Source: Hedera helix
Taxonomy: Eukaryota > Streptophyta > Magnoliopsida > Apiales > Araliaceae
DNA: 64,000 nucleotides
Direction of reading: 5' to 3'
NCBI GenBank assembly: GCA_947179155.2
Contig: OX359264.1
Span: 9,650,501-9,714,500 of the forward strand
In this document: piece after piece, positions 10,473-22,769 of the stretch
Position numbering within the stretch: the stretch's first letter is position 1
How the letters are laid out: the number at the start of each line of letters is the position of its first letter
The notes under the pieces: model-generated
Told to the model about the DNA's origin: nothing
What the model saw: only the letters and a program-made list of their open reading frames with translations
Databases searched by the model: none
Position numbers and translations under genes: made by a program

Positions 10473-12256
10473 TGTAATACTCGGTTCCTTTTTTTTTCTT
10501 TTTAGTCCCACATCGCCCACCCACAAAAAACTTTCCCTTCCCATCGCCTATATATGACACACTAACATATGTTTTATTTTGCAAAACATTAAGTAACTCC
10601 TATTTTGCGAGAAATTTTTTTGTAGGACCATTTTAGTAAGGACCTCCTTAATTAAAATTTTCGGTGTCGAGGATGTGGGCGGACTGCGAATCTCATAGTT
10701 TCGGGTATGTTTCTTATTAATATTATGTATTGTTATTATTTGTTTTATATAGTTTTAAATATTGTATCTAGTTTGTTAGTATTTGGTATATTTAGTTAGT
10801 AATTAGTATTTTTGCATTATTATTATTTTTGTAGTTTTAATTATTGTTTTGGTTTTTAGATTATTAGTTACTAGTTTTGGATTAGTATTATTAGCTTTAA
10901 TTATTGTTTTGTATTTAGATTATTAGTTTTAGTTTTAGATTAACATTATTGGCTTTAATTATTATTGCTATTTAGATTATGATTTTCGCATAATAGTAAT
11001 ATTTGTTTGAAAAATGATTAAATATTGAAAGAATATTTTTGTAAACATACTTACAGTTATTTTGAAAAAGAAATAATAAAGCTGTTAAATAATAGAATTG
11101 TCCTAATGACATTTATTTGTTCTAAATTTATATTTAGGAATCGTTCGACTATTAATTTGTGTTCAGCAATATCGAGGTAAGTGACTCTCCGAACTGTTTA
11201 GTATTTTCGAACTGTATAGTGTAAGTGACTTTCTGAGCTATTTAGTATTTTAAAATTTTCGTTTATAATTATGTATGCTTTAGTAATTATTCGGATGCTT
11301 AATTGTATCGTTTCAAAAATTGTTATTCATTATTTAAGGCTTTCATTTGAATGAAAATGTTATAGAAAATGAGATTATGTGATTTTGAACTGTGAAATAA
11401 GTACAGTTTTGAAAATCGAAAATATTGAGAAATTGATTTTAGAAACCTCAGTCCGACTATGTATTGAATTCGTTAGTGTTTACGCTAGTTCCGGAACAAT
11501 TTAGGACCTATTAAGGCGCACACCTTCAAATACCCTTCGGGGGGGGGCACTTCGGGGCGCATGTATGATAAGATACTTTAGTAGGGAGCGTATTATTGAC
11601 ATTATTAAACATAAGGGTCGTGTTACAGGGCTGATGTAACCTTAGTCGCAAGGGCTGTGGATTAAAAGATGCATCGGATATATTGAACATATCGAAATCG
11701 TTTATTGAATATATTGAAATCGTTTTCGAATTGTGTTTTATAATTATTGATTTTAGTTTTGAATGTATATATCAATTATTATTATCGAACAAGAAAAGAT
11801 TAATTTTGAAAAGTGTATTTAATATTGTTATTGAACAAATAAAAGTTATTTCGCAAAAAGTGTTTTGTAAACTGTACTTTATCCACCTAAATAGTAAAGA
11901 TTGTTACTTGCTGATCTTTACCTCTCACTCTTACATTAATTTTTACAGGAAACATTGTTTAAAGCCGAGCATTGTTGATACTTTTGTGGAGGGCTGAAGT
12001 TCTTTAAGTTATGACATTTATTAGTATTTTCAATTTGATAAGACTTTTGTGTAAAGGAGTTGTATCTCTAAATTTATGTTTTCAGTACTTAGTTATTAAA
12101 CCTTAGTGTAATTTTGATAATGAAAGATTGATTAGTTTCAAGAGAGTTTCATTATTATGTTTTTGTTTGAGCTGCGCTTTTGATATTGTTACCTTGCGGG
12201 TCTTCGGGCTTGCGGCGTGTAGCACTCCGAGCCTGTAACGGGTTCGGGGTGTTACA
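10473..12256 (+). mobile_element. LTR 3 of the array
   Basis: 1784 bases, TGTAATACTCGG to GGGTGTTACA. It lacks a stretch of about 50 bases near 11360 (the cacttgtattttgttaaaaac block of LTRs 2 and 4) and carries a longer G run near 11531. A TATA-like cctatatatgac lies near 10547. Confidence 0.85.
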
Positions 12257-12653
12257 GAGTTGGTATCAGAGCGGTGACCCTTCGTAGTGTGTTGGGTTGA
12301 ATAACTTAAACATTTCTTAGGGAGTGATTTTATGAGTTAGCTGTGGGTATAGTCTAGAGTAAATTTAAGATTTTAGAGATAGAATAAGGTGAAAATCTTT
12401 GTGTTGTTTGAAGATAAATTTAGAATTTGGAGATAGAGTAAGGAAAAAATATGTGTTGTTTGAGGATTATATAAGAAATTATGGAGTGAGATAGAGAATA
12501 AGGTAGGAGATCTTTGTATTGTTTGAAGTTTAGTACTCGAGGCTAATTTTGAAAAATTTGTGAACGAAATATGATAGAAAGACTTAGTTGAGCGATTGAA
12601 GATTTTGATTTGAAAATTTTGGAGAACCAACTTTTTTTTTAAGGGGGAGGTAA
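12257..12653 (+). mobile_element. Internal region 3 of the array
   Basis: 397 bases. Primer site TGGTATCAGAGC at 12261-12272 is a full 12-base match to the iMet tRNA end. The purine tract aagggggagg at 12641-12650 precedes LTR 4. No ORF of interest. Confidence 0.85.
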
Positions 12654-14494
12654 TGTAATACTCGGGTCCTTTTTTTTCTTTTTAGTCCCACATTGCCCAC
12701 CCACTAAAAACTTCCCCTTCCCATAGCCTATATACGACACACTAACATATGTTTTATTTTGCAAAACATTAAGTAACTCCTATTTTGCGAGAAACTTTTT
12801 CTGTAGAACCTTTTTAGTAAGGACCTCCTTAGTTAAAATTTTCGGTGTCGAGGACGTGGGCGAACAATGAAACTCATAGTTTCGGGTATCTTTCTTATTA
12901 ATATTATGTATTGTTATTATTTGTTTTATATAGTTTTAAATATTGTATCTAGTTTGTTAGTATTTGGTATATTTAGTTAGTAATTAGTATTTTTGCATTG
13001 TTATTATTTTTGTAGTTTTAATTATTGTTTTGGTTTTTAGATTATTAGTTACTAGTTTTGGATTAGTATTATTAGCTTTAATTATTGTTTTGTAGTTAGA
13101 TTATTAGTTAATAGTTTTAGATTAACATTATTGGCTTTAATTATTATTGCTATTTAGATTATGATTTTGGCATAATAGTAATATTTGTTTGAAAATTGAT
13201 TAAATATTGAAAGAATACTTTTGTAAATATACTTACAGTTATTTTGAAAAAGAAATAAGAAATCTGTTAAATAATAGAATTGTCCTAATGACATTTATTT
13301 GTTCTAAATTTATATTTAGGAATCGTTCGACTATTAATTTTGTGTTCAGCAATATCGAGGTAAGTGACTCTTCGAACTGTTTAGTATTTTCGAACTGTAT
13401 AGTGTAAGTGACTTTCTGAGCTATTTAGTATTTTAAAATTTTCGTTTATAATTATGTATGCTTTAGTAATTATTCGGATATGATGCCTAAATGTATCGTT
13501 TCAAAAATTGTTATTCATTATTTAAGGCTTTCAGTTGAATGAAAATGTTACACTTGTATTTTGTTAAAAACCCGAATCAAGTATTAAAATAGAATTTTGA
13601 TTTAGAAAATGAGATTATGTGATTTTGAACTGTGAAATAAGTATAGTTCTGAATATCGAAAATATTGAGAAATTGATTTTAGAAACCTCAGTCCGACTAT
13701 GTATTGAATCCATTAGTGTTTACGCTAGTTCTGGAACAATTTAGAACCTAATAAGGCGCACACCTTCAGATACCCTTCGGGGGGCGCTCTTCGGAGCGCG
13801 TGCATGATAAGATACCTTAGTAGGGAGCGTATCATTGATATCATCGAACATAAGAGTCGTGTTACAGGGCTGCTGTAACCTTAGTCGCAAGAGCTGTGGA
13901 TTAAAAGATACATCGAATTTATTGAACATATCGAAATCGTTTATTGAATATATTGAAATCATTTTCGAATTGTATTTTATAATTATTGATTTTAGTTTTG
14001 AATGTATATATCGACTATTATTATCGAACAAGAAAAGATTAATTTCGAAAATTGTATTTAATATTGTTATTGAACAAATAAAAGTTATTTCGAAAAAGTG
14101 TTTTGTAAATTGTACTTTATCCACCTAAATAGTAAAAATTGTTACTTGCAGAGCTTTACCGCTCACTCTTACATTAATTTTTACAGGAAACGTTGTTTAG
14201 AGCCGAGCATTGTTGATACTTTTGTAGAGGGCTGAAGTTCTTTAAGTTATGACATTTATTAATATTTTCAATTTGATAAGACTTTTGTGTAAGGGAGTTG
14301 TATCTCTAAATTTATGTTTTCAGTACTTAGTTATTGAATCTTAGTGTAATTTTGATAACGAAAGACTGATTGATTTCAAGAGTGTTTTATTATTATGTTT
14401 TTGTTTGAACTGCGCTTTTGATATTGTTACCTTGCTGGTCTTCGGGCTTGCGGAGTGTAGTACTCCGAACCTGTAGCGGGTTCGGGGTGTTACA
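12654..14494 (+). mobile_element. LTR 4 of the array
   Basis: 1841 bases, TGTAATACTCGG to GGGTGTTACA, followed not by a primer site but by host sequence acatatggttatg. This is the outer right end of the array. Confidence 0.85.
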
Positions 14495-15150
14495 ACATAT
14501 GGTTATGTTTATTGCCTATATACTGAGCCACCTCGCTTGGTATACGGATGAATGACTGCAACACATGGAAACTATATTAATTCCCAGGGGGAGAATCTTT
14601 ATGAATTGATGATGTTTGCAATGATGAAACCATGATGATTATGACGATGCCAAGTTTGATTCTTCCCCTTGCTTGACCCATTTCCGGGCATCTAAATTTA
14701 ACCTAGAAAAAATAAAAAATGCTTACCATATGTTAATATACATTAGTTGTGTGCTAGGCTGCTAGCCTTGGTTTCAAATCAATTAGGAACCTGTTGGTCT
14801 GTATATGCATTGAGGAAAAGGAAAATGAAGCTCCAAAATAATACATTGTCCCTGTCTTTTGTTGCCATGAAACTTAGAAATAAGGATAACAGGAGAAAAT
14901 TCAGTTAGGTGTACCGGATATGTCAAGCAAACAATTCTCCTCTCTCTCTCTGTGCCTGCCTCCTCCCCTTTGTTTGTGTGTGAACCATGTGCAACTGCAG
15001 TAACTTGCATATTGCTTTGTTAATTGTTGGCTGATCGCAGTTAGTAGATGTTCCCATATATCTACTTATAGGCTCACTTCGACTATGGAAGCTTTATATG
15101 ACCCTTTTTCCTCTGATTCTTGTCCCAGTTGTGCATAATCTAATCAAATA
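14495..15150. repeat. Host segment copy 1, right part
   Basis: Continues the alignment with copy 3 (about 18190-18920): ttattgcctata, gggggagaat, atgatgaaac, tgccttggtttcaaatca-like, tttgttgcc, and a final block around cagttgtgcataatcta. A short pyrimidine run ctctctctctctctg lies near 14940. There is no consistent reading frame between copies. Confidence 0.65.
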
Positions 15151-15154
15151 TAGC

Positions 15155-16690
15155 GCATTGTGACTCATCAGAATACTAGTGGCTTGGAAAAGGTCGATTT
15201 GGGACAGAAGATATATTTTGAAATTCATTTTTCTGATTGGTGCGGGTTGGGGAGCATGCCAGCGAAGGCATTTGCTGTAGCAGATTCCTTTCTCCCTAAC
15301 TTGGGAGAAATCAATTTCATTAGATGGTTTATTGACTTTCTGAGAATCCCAACATGGTTGATTATAATTTAATGAGCATAATGGTTTCAGGTTTTCTGAT
15401 AACGTACACGTGCATTTTTTTATAGGTACGTGGGCTGGAATCTGGATCTATGGTTAAGAAAGTGGATGTGGACCAAGCAGGAATATAAAATGGATCTACT
15501 GGTACAATTTGTTCATTCGTTTTTGTAAATTTTGACAGCTAGGTTTGAAAAAAATAAATGCAATTGGGTAAGAATTCCGTAAGCAACCTTCTTAATCCCT
15601 CCGTTCCAAAAGTGATATATTTTTCTTTCTAACCGTTCTTAAATTAGAGATACATTTCGATTTTAAAATTATAAATTGGCATGATGTTCCTAATATGCAA
15701 TTATTATTTTTATTATCATAGCATCATATAAACCACTACAAAATTTTGTACTAGGATACATTGGAGAACATAAAATTATTCTTAAAAGTTGTTGTTTAAG
15801 AAATGTATCTCTAATTTTGGAGAATTGGAGGTAGCAATCGATTGTTGGAATGGCTATATCCGTGTTTTCAGTGAGACCTCATTGGAAGCGTCAAACGGAT
15901 ATGTTATTGCCTACATGGACCTTTCTTGTCAGCACATGGAAAGAAGCATATTTCCCAAAGGGAGTCATTAAATGAGTTGATGGAGTTTCCGGTGGCAAAA
16001 CCATGCTTATATAGTACCAGTTGTGCATTATCTAATGAAATGACATGTCTTATTAAAAGATATAAATTAGGGACTTCGGGAGATATATCCTTGTGGGAAT
16101 CTAAGTTATATACCCTAGTTTCATAAATTGATTTTATCAAGACCTTATACCAAAATCCGACTGTGCGGATGGAATGAACATGCAAAATTATGAGATTATG
16201 CAAAAAAAATTATTTATTTCATTTGAGTTTTTGGAGCACCAATATAATCATGTATGCAAGTAAGCTTTCAGACAGCTCAGATATGTTTAGTTTCATTAAA
16301 ATAAAGTTATTGATGCGCATAATCAAATCATATGAAAATTTACATGCTTTAATATTTTTTTCATGTTGTTCATATTTGTATGGTTAAATTTATCTAAAAA
16401 AACCCTATAAAGGGTCCTTTTAACCCTGTATGATACCTAAGGTAGATAGTTACTAGGTATCTCCCTTTTTCACATAAATTTATCCCTGTTTAATGTTGCC
16501 CACTTCATTAATTAACAGTCTTATCCAGCACGCCCACTCTTGTATGTGAACACCAGTCCCAAGTTTTACGAAGTGTCACTACAGTACTCTCCAAACCCTT
16601 TAAATATTATGTATGGTTATCTTAGTCAATGATTGTAGAACCACCATGCATGTAACATTTTGCATTGTATACTCGTTTTATCAGTTGCCG
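15155..16690. repeat. Host segment copy 2
   Basis: Begins tgactcatcagaatactag, directly after the end of copy 1, so copies 1 and 2 are in tandem. It aligns with copies 1 and 3 as far as about 16040. The stretch 16490-16690 (ttatccagcacgcc, ccaagttttac, gattgtagaac, acattttgcattgtata) aligns with 35990-36200. The small ORF with TATA box seen in copies 1 and 3 is absent here. The 16050-16480 part is AT-rich with nothing recognised. Confidence 0.65.
15594..15830. mobile_element. Stowaway-like MITE in copy 2
   Basis: About 235 bases missing from copy 3. It starts with aatccctccgttccaaaa and ends ttggaggta. Inside, aaattagagatacatttc near 15641 is inverted as gaaatgtatctctaatttt near 15800, so the element can fold back. 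The terminal CTCCCTCCGT-like sequence is typical of Stowaway/Tc1-mariner MITEs. Confidence 0.55.
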
Positions 16691-17400
16691 AGTCAAGTCC
16701 GATTTAAGACTGTAGACTTTTCCTTCATGGCCAAACTTTGATTTTGACTCCCAACCATATCTCTAACAACATGATGAGAAAGAATTCCTTCCAGACTAAC
16801 AGCTCTAAGCAGAAAATAAGAAATTACTTGCAAATTAGTAAGTTGTTCTAAAGGTTGTAGGTACACGTTAGTGGTGTCATGTAGCTTCATGTTTTATAGA
16901 TATGATTTCTCATCTTGTTCTATCGCTTTCTGTATTGACTGTTTGACTTCTGCAAATAGCTTTTCAAGCCATAGCCACTTTCATTTGGTTATCGATTAGT
17001 TGTTTTTTGGTCATCAGTTAGTTTAATTATCTTTATTTTCTTGGATGTGCATTCTGTGAATTTGTAGCTGTTAAAACATGAGTGAGCTTTCACAATAGCA
17101 AAATGGATCCTTTTTGATTTAGTTTTATTTATCATCTTTGCCCATCATGATAATTCCTTCGCTAATACTCCCTTTCGTTCCAGAATATAGGATCTAATTT
17201 AACTTTTTGAAGTCAATTTGATATATTTTTAAATTTTAAATTGATGTGAATTCTTTTGATTTTAAACAATGCGATTATAAAATCGTAATTTGGTAAAAAA
17301 AATACTACTAATTACAAGATTTGTTACTTTCGAAACCAATATTAATCACATCAATTCATGCATTTTATCGACAGTACAATACATGATGGTTTCATGTCCC
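16691..17400. other. Noncoding stretch with a decayed MITE end
   Basis: No gene recognised. From 17167 a Stowaway-like terminus (tactccctttcgttcc) begins a roughly 170-base AT-rich stretch whose opposite terminus I cannot find, so it is probably a truncated or mutated MITE. Copy 3 of the host segment starts just downstream. Confidence 0.35.
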
Positions 17401-17589
17401 TCAAAAAATAGGTTTCCCACTAGACTGGTGGGGATCAGAAGAGGCTCTTGAGAGCACAGAAACAATTGAATGAAGAGCATTTGCTGCTATCCTTGATTTT
17501 ATTTGCCCCCTCTTAGGCAGAGGCCTTTTACTTCCAAAACTTTCTGCTGCAATTGCTGCTCCAGAGACATTACTGATCTCGCTTCTCAT
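17401..17589 (-). CDS. Small uncharacterised plant protein (62 residues)
   Basis: ATG at 17589, TGA at 17401. The protein is basic (pattern KRPLPKRGQIKSRIAANALH at residues 21-40) with a serine-rich C-terminus and no signal peptide or membrane segment. A TATA box lies 122 bases upstream. Copy 1 (5354-5521) keeps the same start, TATA spacing and first 41 residues, suggesting a real small gene duplicated with its promoter. From memory the PLPKRGQxK pattern resembles small uncharacterised plant proteins, but I cannot confirm this. It may also be a gene fragment. No function is proposed. Confidence 0.4.
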   Translation of the reverse strand: MRSEISNVSGAAIAAESFGSKRPLPKRGQIKSRIAANALHSIVSVLSRASSDPHQSSGKPIF

Positions 17590-17710
17590 AATTGTATATT
17601 CAACAGAGAATCACCCTCTAGGTCTTTTTCAAAGTCGATATTTGACGCTGCTTTTGTTATTGATACAGACAGATAGCAGTAAGTTGCTTTGCTTTTCTTC
17701 ATTTGGGAGT

Positions 17711-17717
17711 TTATATA
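17711..17717 (-). promoter_or_regulatory. TATA box of the small ORF at 17401-17589
   Basis: Minus strand TATATAA within CCTATATAAACTCCC. It is conserved in sequence and spacing with the TATA box of copy 1 at 5638-5644. Confidence 0.5.
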
Positions 17718-17719
17718 GG

Positions 17720-18935
17720 ACAACAAGGTGACTCGTCAGAAAACTAGTGGCTCGAAAAAGGTTGACCTGGGGCAGAAGAAACTATTCACTTTATTTATTT
17801 ATTAGTGTGGGTTGGGGAGCATGCTAGCGAATTCGATTGCTGTAGCAGATTCCTTCCTCCCCAACATGGGACAAGTTGATTTCATTAGGTGATTTGTTTG
17901 CTTATTGATAATACCAATATAAATGATTATAATTTAATTACCATTTGTGCACGTTTTATAGGTTTGTGGGCTGGAGTTCTATGATTGAGGACCTAGCGGC
18001 AATACAAAAATGGATCTACTGGTACAATTTGTTCATTTGTTTTTGTGAGTTCGACAGATAGATTTGAAAAAAATAATGCAATTATCTAAAAATTCAGGGA
18101 ACAACCCTCATTTGTATATATGTTTGATTGTTGGAATGGCTATCCATGTTATGTTTTCAGGGAGACCTCATTGGAGATGTGAAATGGACATTGTTATTGC
18201 CTACATGCCAGTCCACCTTGCTCTGTCAGCCCCAGGAAAATAGTTTATTTATCAAGGGGAGAATTATTATGTGTTGATGGCGTTTGCTGTGATGAAACAT
18301 GATGATGCAGAGGCTTAAGCTTCCACTTGTTGACCAACTTCTAGACGTCTGATTTTGAACTAGAAAAATGCTTACTGTCATATTATAGCTGATTGCTAGC
18401 TTTGCCTTGGTTTCAAATCATTTAGGCACCATTAGGTTATTAAATGCATTAAGGTAAAGAAAATGAAACTGCCAAGAGATACATTTTCACTGTTTGTTGC
18501 CGTGAAAAATAAAATATAAAACAGAAGAACAACAATTGGACCATATAGACATGATCGGTGTAAGTAAATATTACTCATTCCGTCCCAAAAAAGATGACTT
18601 TAGTTGTTTTTTTTATACAAATTAAGAGACTTAAAATTAAGAAGATATTATATATGTTTCATTTTTGCTCAACTTTACATATATTACCGTTAGGGAATAT
18701 TTATTTTTTTTAAATCGGTGGATCCCAAGAAAATATTTTTAAGGACAAAATAGTCTTCGTATAATATTTTAATATAGTTAGCCAATTTTATTTGACCGAG
18801 GGAGTATTTCTTTGTAGATGGTTGGTTGCACCACATCTGTTAAGACGTTCTCATTGAATAATCTGCACTTTGGAAGCTGTGTAACCCATCCTTGCCCCCT
18901 GATTCTAGTCCAATTTGTGCATTATTATAACCGGC
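17720..18935. repeat. Host segment copy 3
   Basis: Aligns with copies 1 and 2 from gtgactcgtcagaaaactag to about aatttgtgcattattat. It preserves the order without the LTR array and therefore shows the empty site of the array insertion (around 18185). It is interrupted by a Stowaway-like MITE and, after 18935, by a large AT-rich block. Frames contain stops in at least one copy, so I do not call exons. Confidence 0.65.
18574..18804. mobile_element. Stowaway-like MITE in copy 3
   Basis: About 231 bases bounded by TA on both sides (18572-18573 and 18805-18806). The left terminus is ctcattccgtcccaaaa and the right terminus gaccgagggag, the inverse of ctccctcggtc. This is the CTCCCTCCGTCCCA-type terminus with TA target duplication expected of Stowaway elements. 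The homologous position of copy 1 (about 14930) lacks it. Confidence 0.7.
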
Positions 18936-19846
18936 ATGTACACCCCTTCCGGAGATTTTTATTAGAGTTAATGATAATGTTGAATTTTATTATAAATATT
19001 TAATATAATTAGTTTTTATTTTTTGTTTAATAATTGAATAATATAGTTGATCAATAATAATAATTTAACATTAGGTTTAATAATTCTTAAAAAAAATATT
19101 TTTCTTCCAAAATTGTATTATTTTAGTAATAATAAAGTTATACTTATATTTGAAATATACTTATAATTTAATATTATTAACAAATTCAAATTATGTAAGA
19201 TGATCTTTCTGAAAAAATTATTTTCTTCTCGGCCTATATTATCTAAGTAGTAATAAAATCTTATTTAATAATGCTAACTAATTAATATTAGGTATATACT
19301 TGTAAAAATATATCATTAATTCTTATTTTTGACTCAGTTGAACCGAACGAAGAGTATTATTGTAGAATTGTGATATTATTGATATTTTTAATTTTATTGT
19401 TAGAAATTCTTATTAATAGAGTTACTAATTATAATTTTACTATTTAGTAATTTAATCATATAGTTGGTTAATATATACACCTTCAATCTAGTTTTATTTG
19501 TCTTAATTGATTTTTTATGGTCAAATTAATCATATTTAAAATAAAAAATTATTCTTAAGTTTATTAGATATAGAAACAAAATTATTATCACAAGAAAGTA
19601 CATAGAAGATATAATTAAAGTCAACTTATTTGATTACATATTTTTTTAATATATTTGTTTAAATATTAATTTTAAAATATGTCACTTGACCTTAAAAAGT
19701 CAATTTGGACATAAAGTTGGATGGAGGGAGCATTATTTATACATGTATTTGAATAATAGTAACAATTTTTTACATGGTAAGATAATTCTCAAAAACTATT
19801 TTCTTCTCAAACTATATAATATTAGTAGTAATAATTTTTTTTTAAA

Positions 19847-19924
<78 letters not shown>

Positions 19925-20135
19925 TTAATAATACTAACAAATTAATATTAGATAAAATAATATTATGATTGTTAAATTTTTATTATATTTTTATGAATAT
20001 ATTGTTCAATATAGGAATTAATTCTTATTTTTTAACTATTAATTTAATAATTGAATCATATTATAAGTTAATGTATTATATTTAAAACTCTCTCTCTCTC
20101 TCTCTCTCCTTCTTTATATATATATATATATAAAA
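18936..20135. repeat. AT-rich degenerate repeat block, left part
   Basis: Recurring phrases such as ctatattatctaagtagtaataaaatc, tatttgaaatata and aagatgatctttctg appear here and repeatedly in 32745-35960. They look like very old tandem duplications. The block contains microsatellites and no gene. Confidence 0.5.
19853..19922. repeat. Compound microsatellite (CA)n(TA)n
   Basis: A CT run followed by about 20 CA units and about 13 AT units. A second compound (TC)n...(TA)n microsatellite lies at 20089-20132, immediately left of the LTR starting at 20136. Confidence 0.9.
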
Positions 20136-21734
20136 TGTAAGACCCTGACTTTTATGAAATACAAATTTATATTTTCTTCTGAAAACGGTAAATAAATAAA
20201 TTGACAAAAGTGAAAATTAAGAAATATTTGTACAAATTTTATCTTGTCGGGAAATATTCGTTTTGTCGAGGAATATTCGATTCGTACGATGACGCCTAAA
20301 TAACCAAATATTGGTGGACCCCCACAACGAATTATTGTCAGATATATAAAACGACATACGTAACATTTCTAAATAAATATAGTTAACGGTATTATTACTT
20401 TTAACTGTTAAAATACCCAGTGGTAAAGGAATAATAACATACGGTATTGCACAGTAACACATGGTATTGCACAGTATTTCATATTATTGAATTGATAAAG
20501 TGGACATTGTACTATATTGACTTTATTGAATCAATAATTGTTACATGCATAATAATTCATATTATTGAGCTGATAATTGTTATAATAGCATATGCACAGT
20601 AATTCACATTATTGTATCAATAATTATTACTATACAGTAACGTGCTATTTTCTTATTTATTTTTAGCATTATTGTTATATCTTTTATGATGTTGATTAAA
20701 CTGTTATATTCTATTATTAGTTGATTTTTCTGCTTATCTAACTCAGAAAGCCAACTATACTGCATGTATAACAATTAGTCATAATAATGAATAATTGTGA
20801 ATTATTGTTGAATAATTGAATTGATAAATTTATTTATTTTTATTATACTAAATTATATAAAGTTATTTGTTTTTATTATAATAATTTATATAAAGTTATT
20901 TACTTTATTTAAATTATGTAAAGTAAATTATTTTATTATGATAAATTATATAAAGTTATTTATTTTTATATATAAGGTTAATTGATTTATATAAAGTTAG
21001 TTGTTTTATATATAAAGTTAGTTGTTATATATATAAAGTTAATTGAATGGTATAGATTAAAGGAGATCTGAAATGAATGGTATAGATTAAAGATAATGTA
21101 ATAATTATAGAATTTGAAATTAACGGTGTAGATTAAAGATGGTCTTTAAATGAATGGTTTAGATTAAAGAAATCTTAAAAGATGAAATGAGTGGTATTGA
21201 TTAAACATTATCTTGAAATATATGGTTTGGATTAAATTAGAAAATCTTGATTTATGATAAGATTTTTGGCTATAAATAGAGGCATTAACTTAAGGATTTT
21301 TTATAAAACTTTCTTACTTATTATTTCTTTCACTCTCTAAATATTATTTTATGTAAGTTTTCTTTGAGTGTGTTAAAGCCATCTTGGGTATTTGTGAAGA
21401 TCTGTAAGTGTACGAGTACTGTTTAAGTAAGTCTTTTTATAAAGGTTATATAAGCAACCACACACGTCACACGGTGTTTATAAATATTCCTTTAGAAAAC
21501 TCTTCATTTAGAAGATTTATTTTGAAAAACTTTCATTGGAAGATTTATTTTGAAATATTTTTTTTTTAAAAACTATATTGAAGTTATTCTACTTTATTCT
21601 ATCAAATCACTTTTGATGCTTTCATACGAATTGGTATACACCATGAAATTATATGTGGAAGTTACTAATTAAATTATAAATATATAGGTTGATCAACTTC
21701 ATATCTGGTCACGTGTTAAAGTAAGGGGTATCTA
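20136..21734 (+). mobile_element. Solo LTR of a chromovirus family, left part
   Basis: Begins TGTAAGACCCTGACTTTTATG, the same start as the inverted LTRs at 21735-24254 and 29072-31663. It contains a TATA box (ggctataaatagagg near 21268). It resumes at 31664 after a nested full-length element and ends GGCGTCGCA at 32744. Flanks taaaa (20131-20135) and taaag (32745-32749) fit a 5-base target duplication with one change. The joined length is about 2.7 kb. No internal region adjoins it, so it is a solo LTR. Confidence 0.8.
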
Positions 21735-22769
21735 TGATGCCCCCAAATCTAGGCCTACATAGCCCAATTTGAGACGCCATAAAATACACGATTTCTAATA
21801 CAAACAGTACATAGAACAGAAATACAGATCTCAATAATACACAACTAAGTCTTCACTATTACTTCCACACTATATATAACATGTGAAGACTACATAGCTA
21901 TCTCTCGGACCGTCAATCCATTCCCTTACTAAACCCAGTTATTCTCTCGTTTTCTGAAAAACAATAGAACAAAAGAAATGGTGAGCTCAAATAGCATAGT
22001 AAGAAAATATCATGACTAAGATAATGACAAATAAATTATCATTAGCCTTCAACAGTTGAGTTCTTAATTGAATATAATAGACAATAAGCTTTATATCAAG
22101 AGCTGCAGTTAAATTCTTAAATAAAGTTCAGATCTATGATAACAGCGGAATGAGCAATTCATTAGAAAAATAATGTAGACTATGATTTCCACTCGCTTCT
22201 CTTTTTAAGAAAAATATTATCAACTTTTATCATCTGAAACACCACTGGTCATGATGATACAAATTCACAGTTCCTGATCATAATGATGCAAGTTAACAGT
22301 TCATCTTTGCACTACGGGCCAAAGATATTCAATATATCACCAATGGTCATGATTATACCAGTATTCAGCCTTTGGTCATAGTCATAGCAAACAACAGTTC
22401 TTCTTTGCCCTCGGCCAAAGAGAACATTCACCACGTGCCCTAAAAGACATAATAATTATATCGCATTTATCCTATCATCTGTGATATAAATGATGAACAG
22501 AAGAAACAGGATGATCAATAAATATCGAAAGTTTATGATTTTACTTTGTACGGATTCAAATAATGTCCAAATTGTCAAAATGATGTGGACTCAAATTCAA
22601 TAATGATATTCAAGATCCACAATTCAGAATAACGGTTAAGGTTCAATGGAAAGATTTAGAAAAATAGGAAGGTGCAATTGAAATGATATTAGATGAAGCG
22701 CAAACTATTAAAGAATATATAATTATTTTAGGGAACTTTACCAACAAGAGACAAATAAGAAATGAATAC

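Larger units (their letters stand above)
6883..14494 (+). mobile_element. Tandem LTR concatemer: four LTRs separated by three ~0.4-kb internal regions
   Basis: Repeating order LTR, internal, LTR, internal, LTR, internal, LTR. Each LTR begins TGTAATACTC and ends GGGTGTTACA. Each internal region begins with a primer site TGGTATCAGAGC and ends with a purine tract before the next LTR. There is no gag or pol. The outer flanks, acaaa at 6878-6882 and acata at 14495-14499, look like one 5-base target duplication with one change. Joining the flanks restores the order seen in copies 2 and 3. The array therefore arose from one insertion of a very short-bodied non-autonomous element, followed by unequal recombination between LTRs, or was inserted as an array. 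Confidence 0.85.

Noticed and set aside
9321..14128. Several similar 65-127 codon ORFs repeated in the array
   Set aside because: They recur only because the LTR recurs. They overlap on both strands, differ in length and lack known domains.
15160..15372. 70-codon plus-strand ORF in host segment copy 2
   Set aside because: The homologous stretches of copies 1 and 3 carry stops and do not keep the frame, so coding is not supported.
19686..19928. ORF ending in HTHTHT...IYIYIY
   Set aside because: Low-complexity translation of a CA/TA microsatellite.
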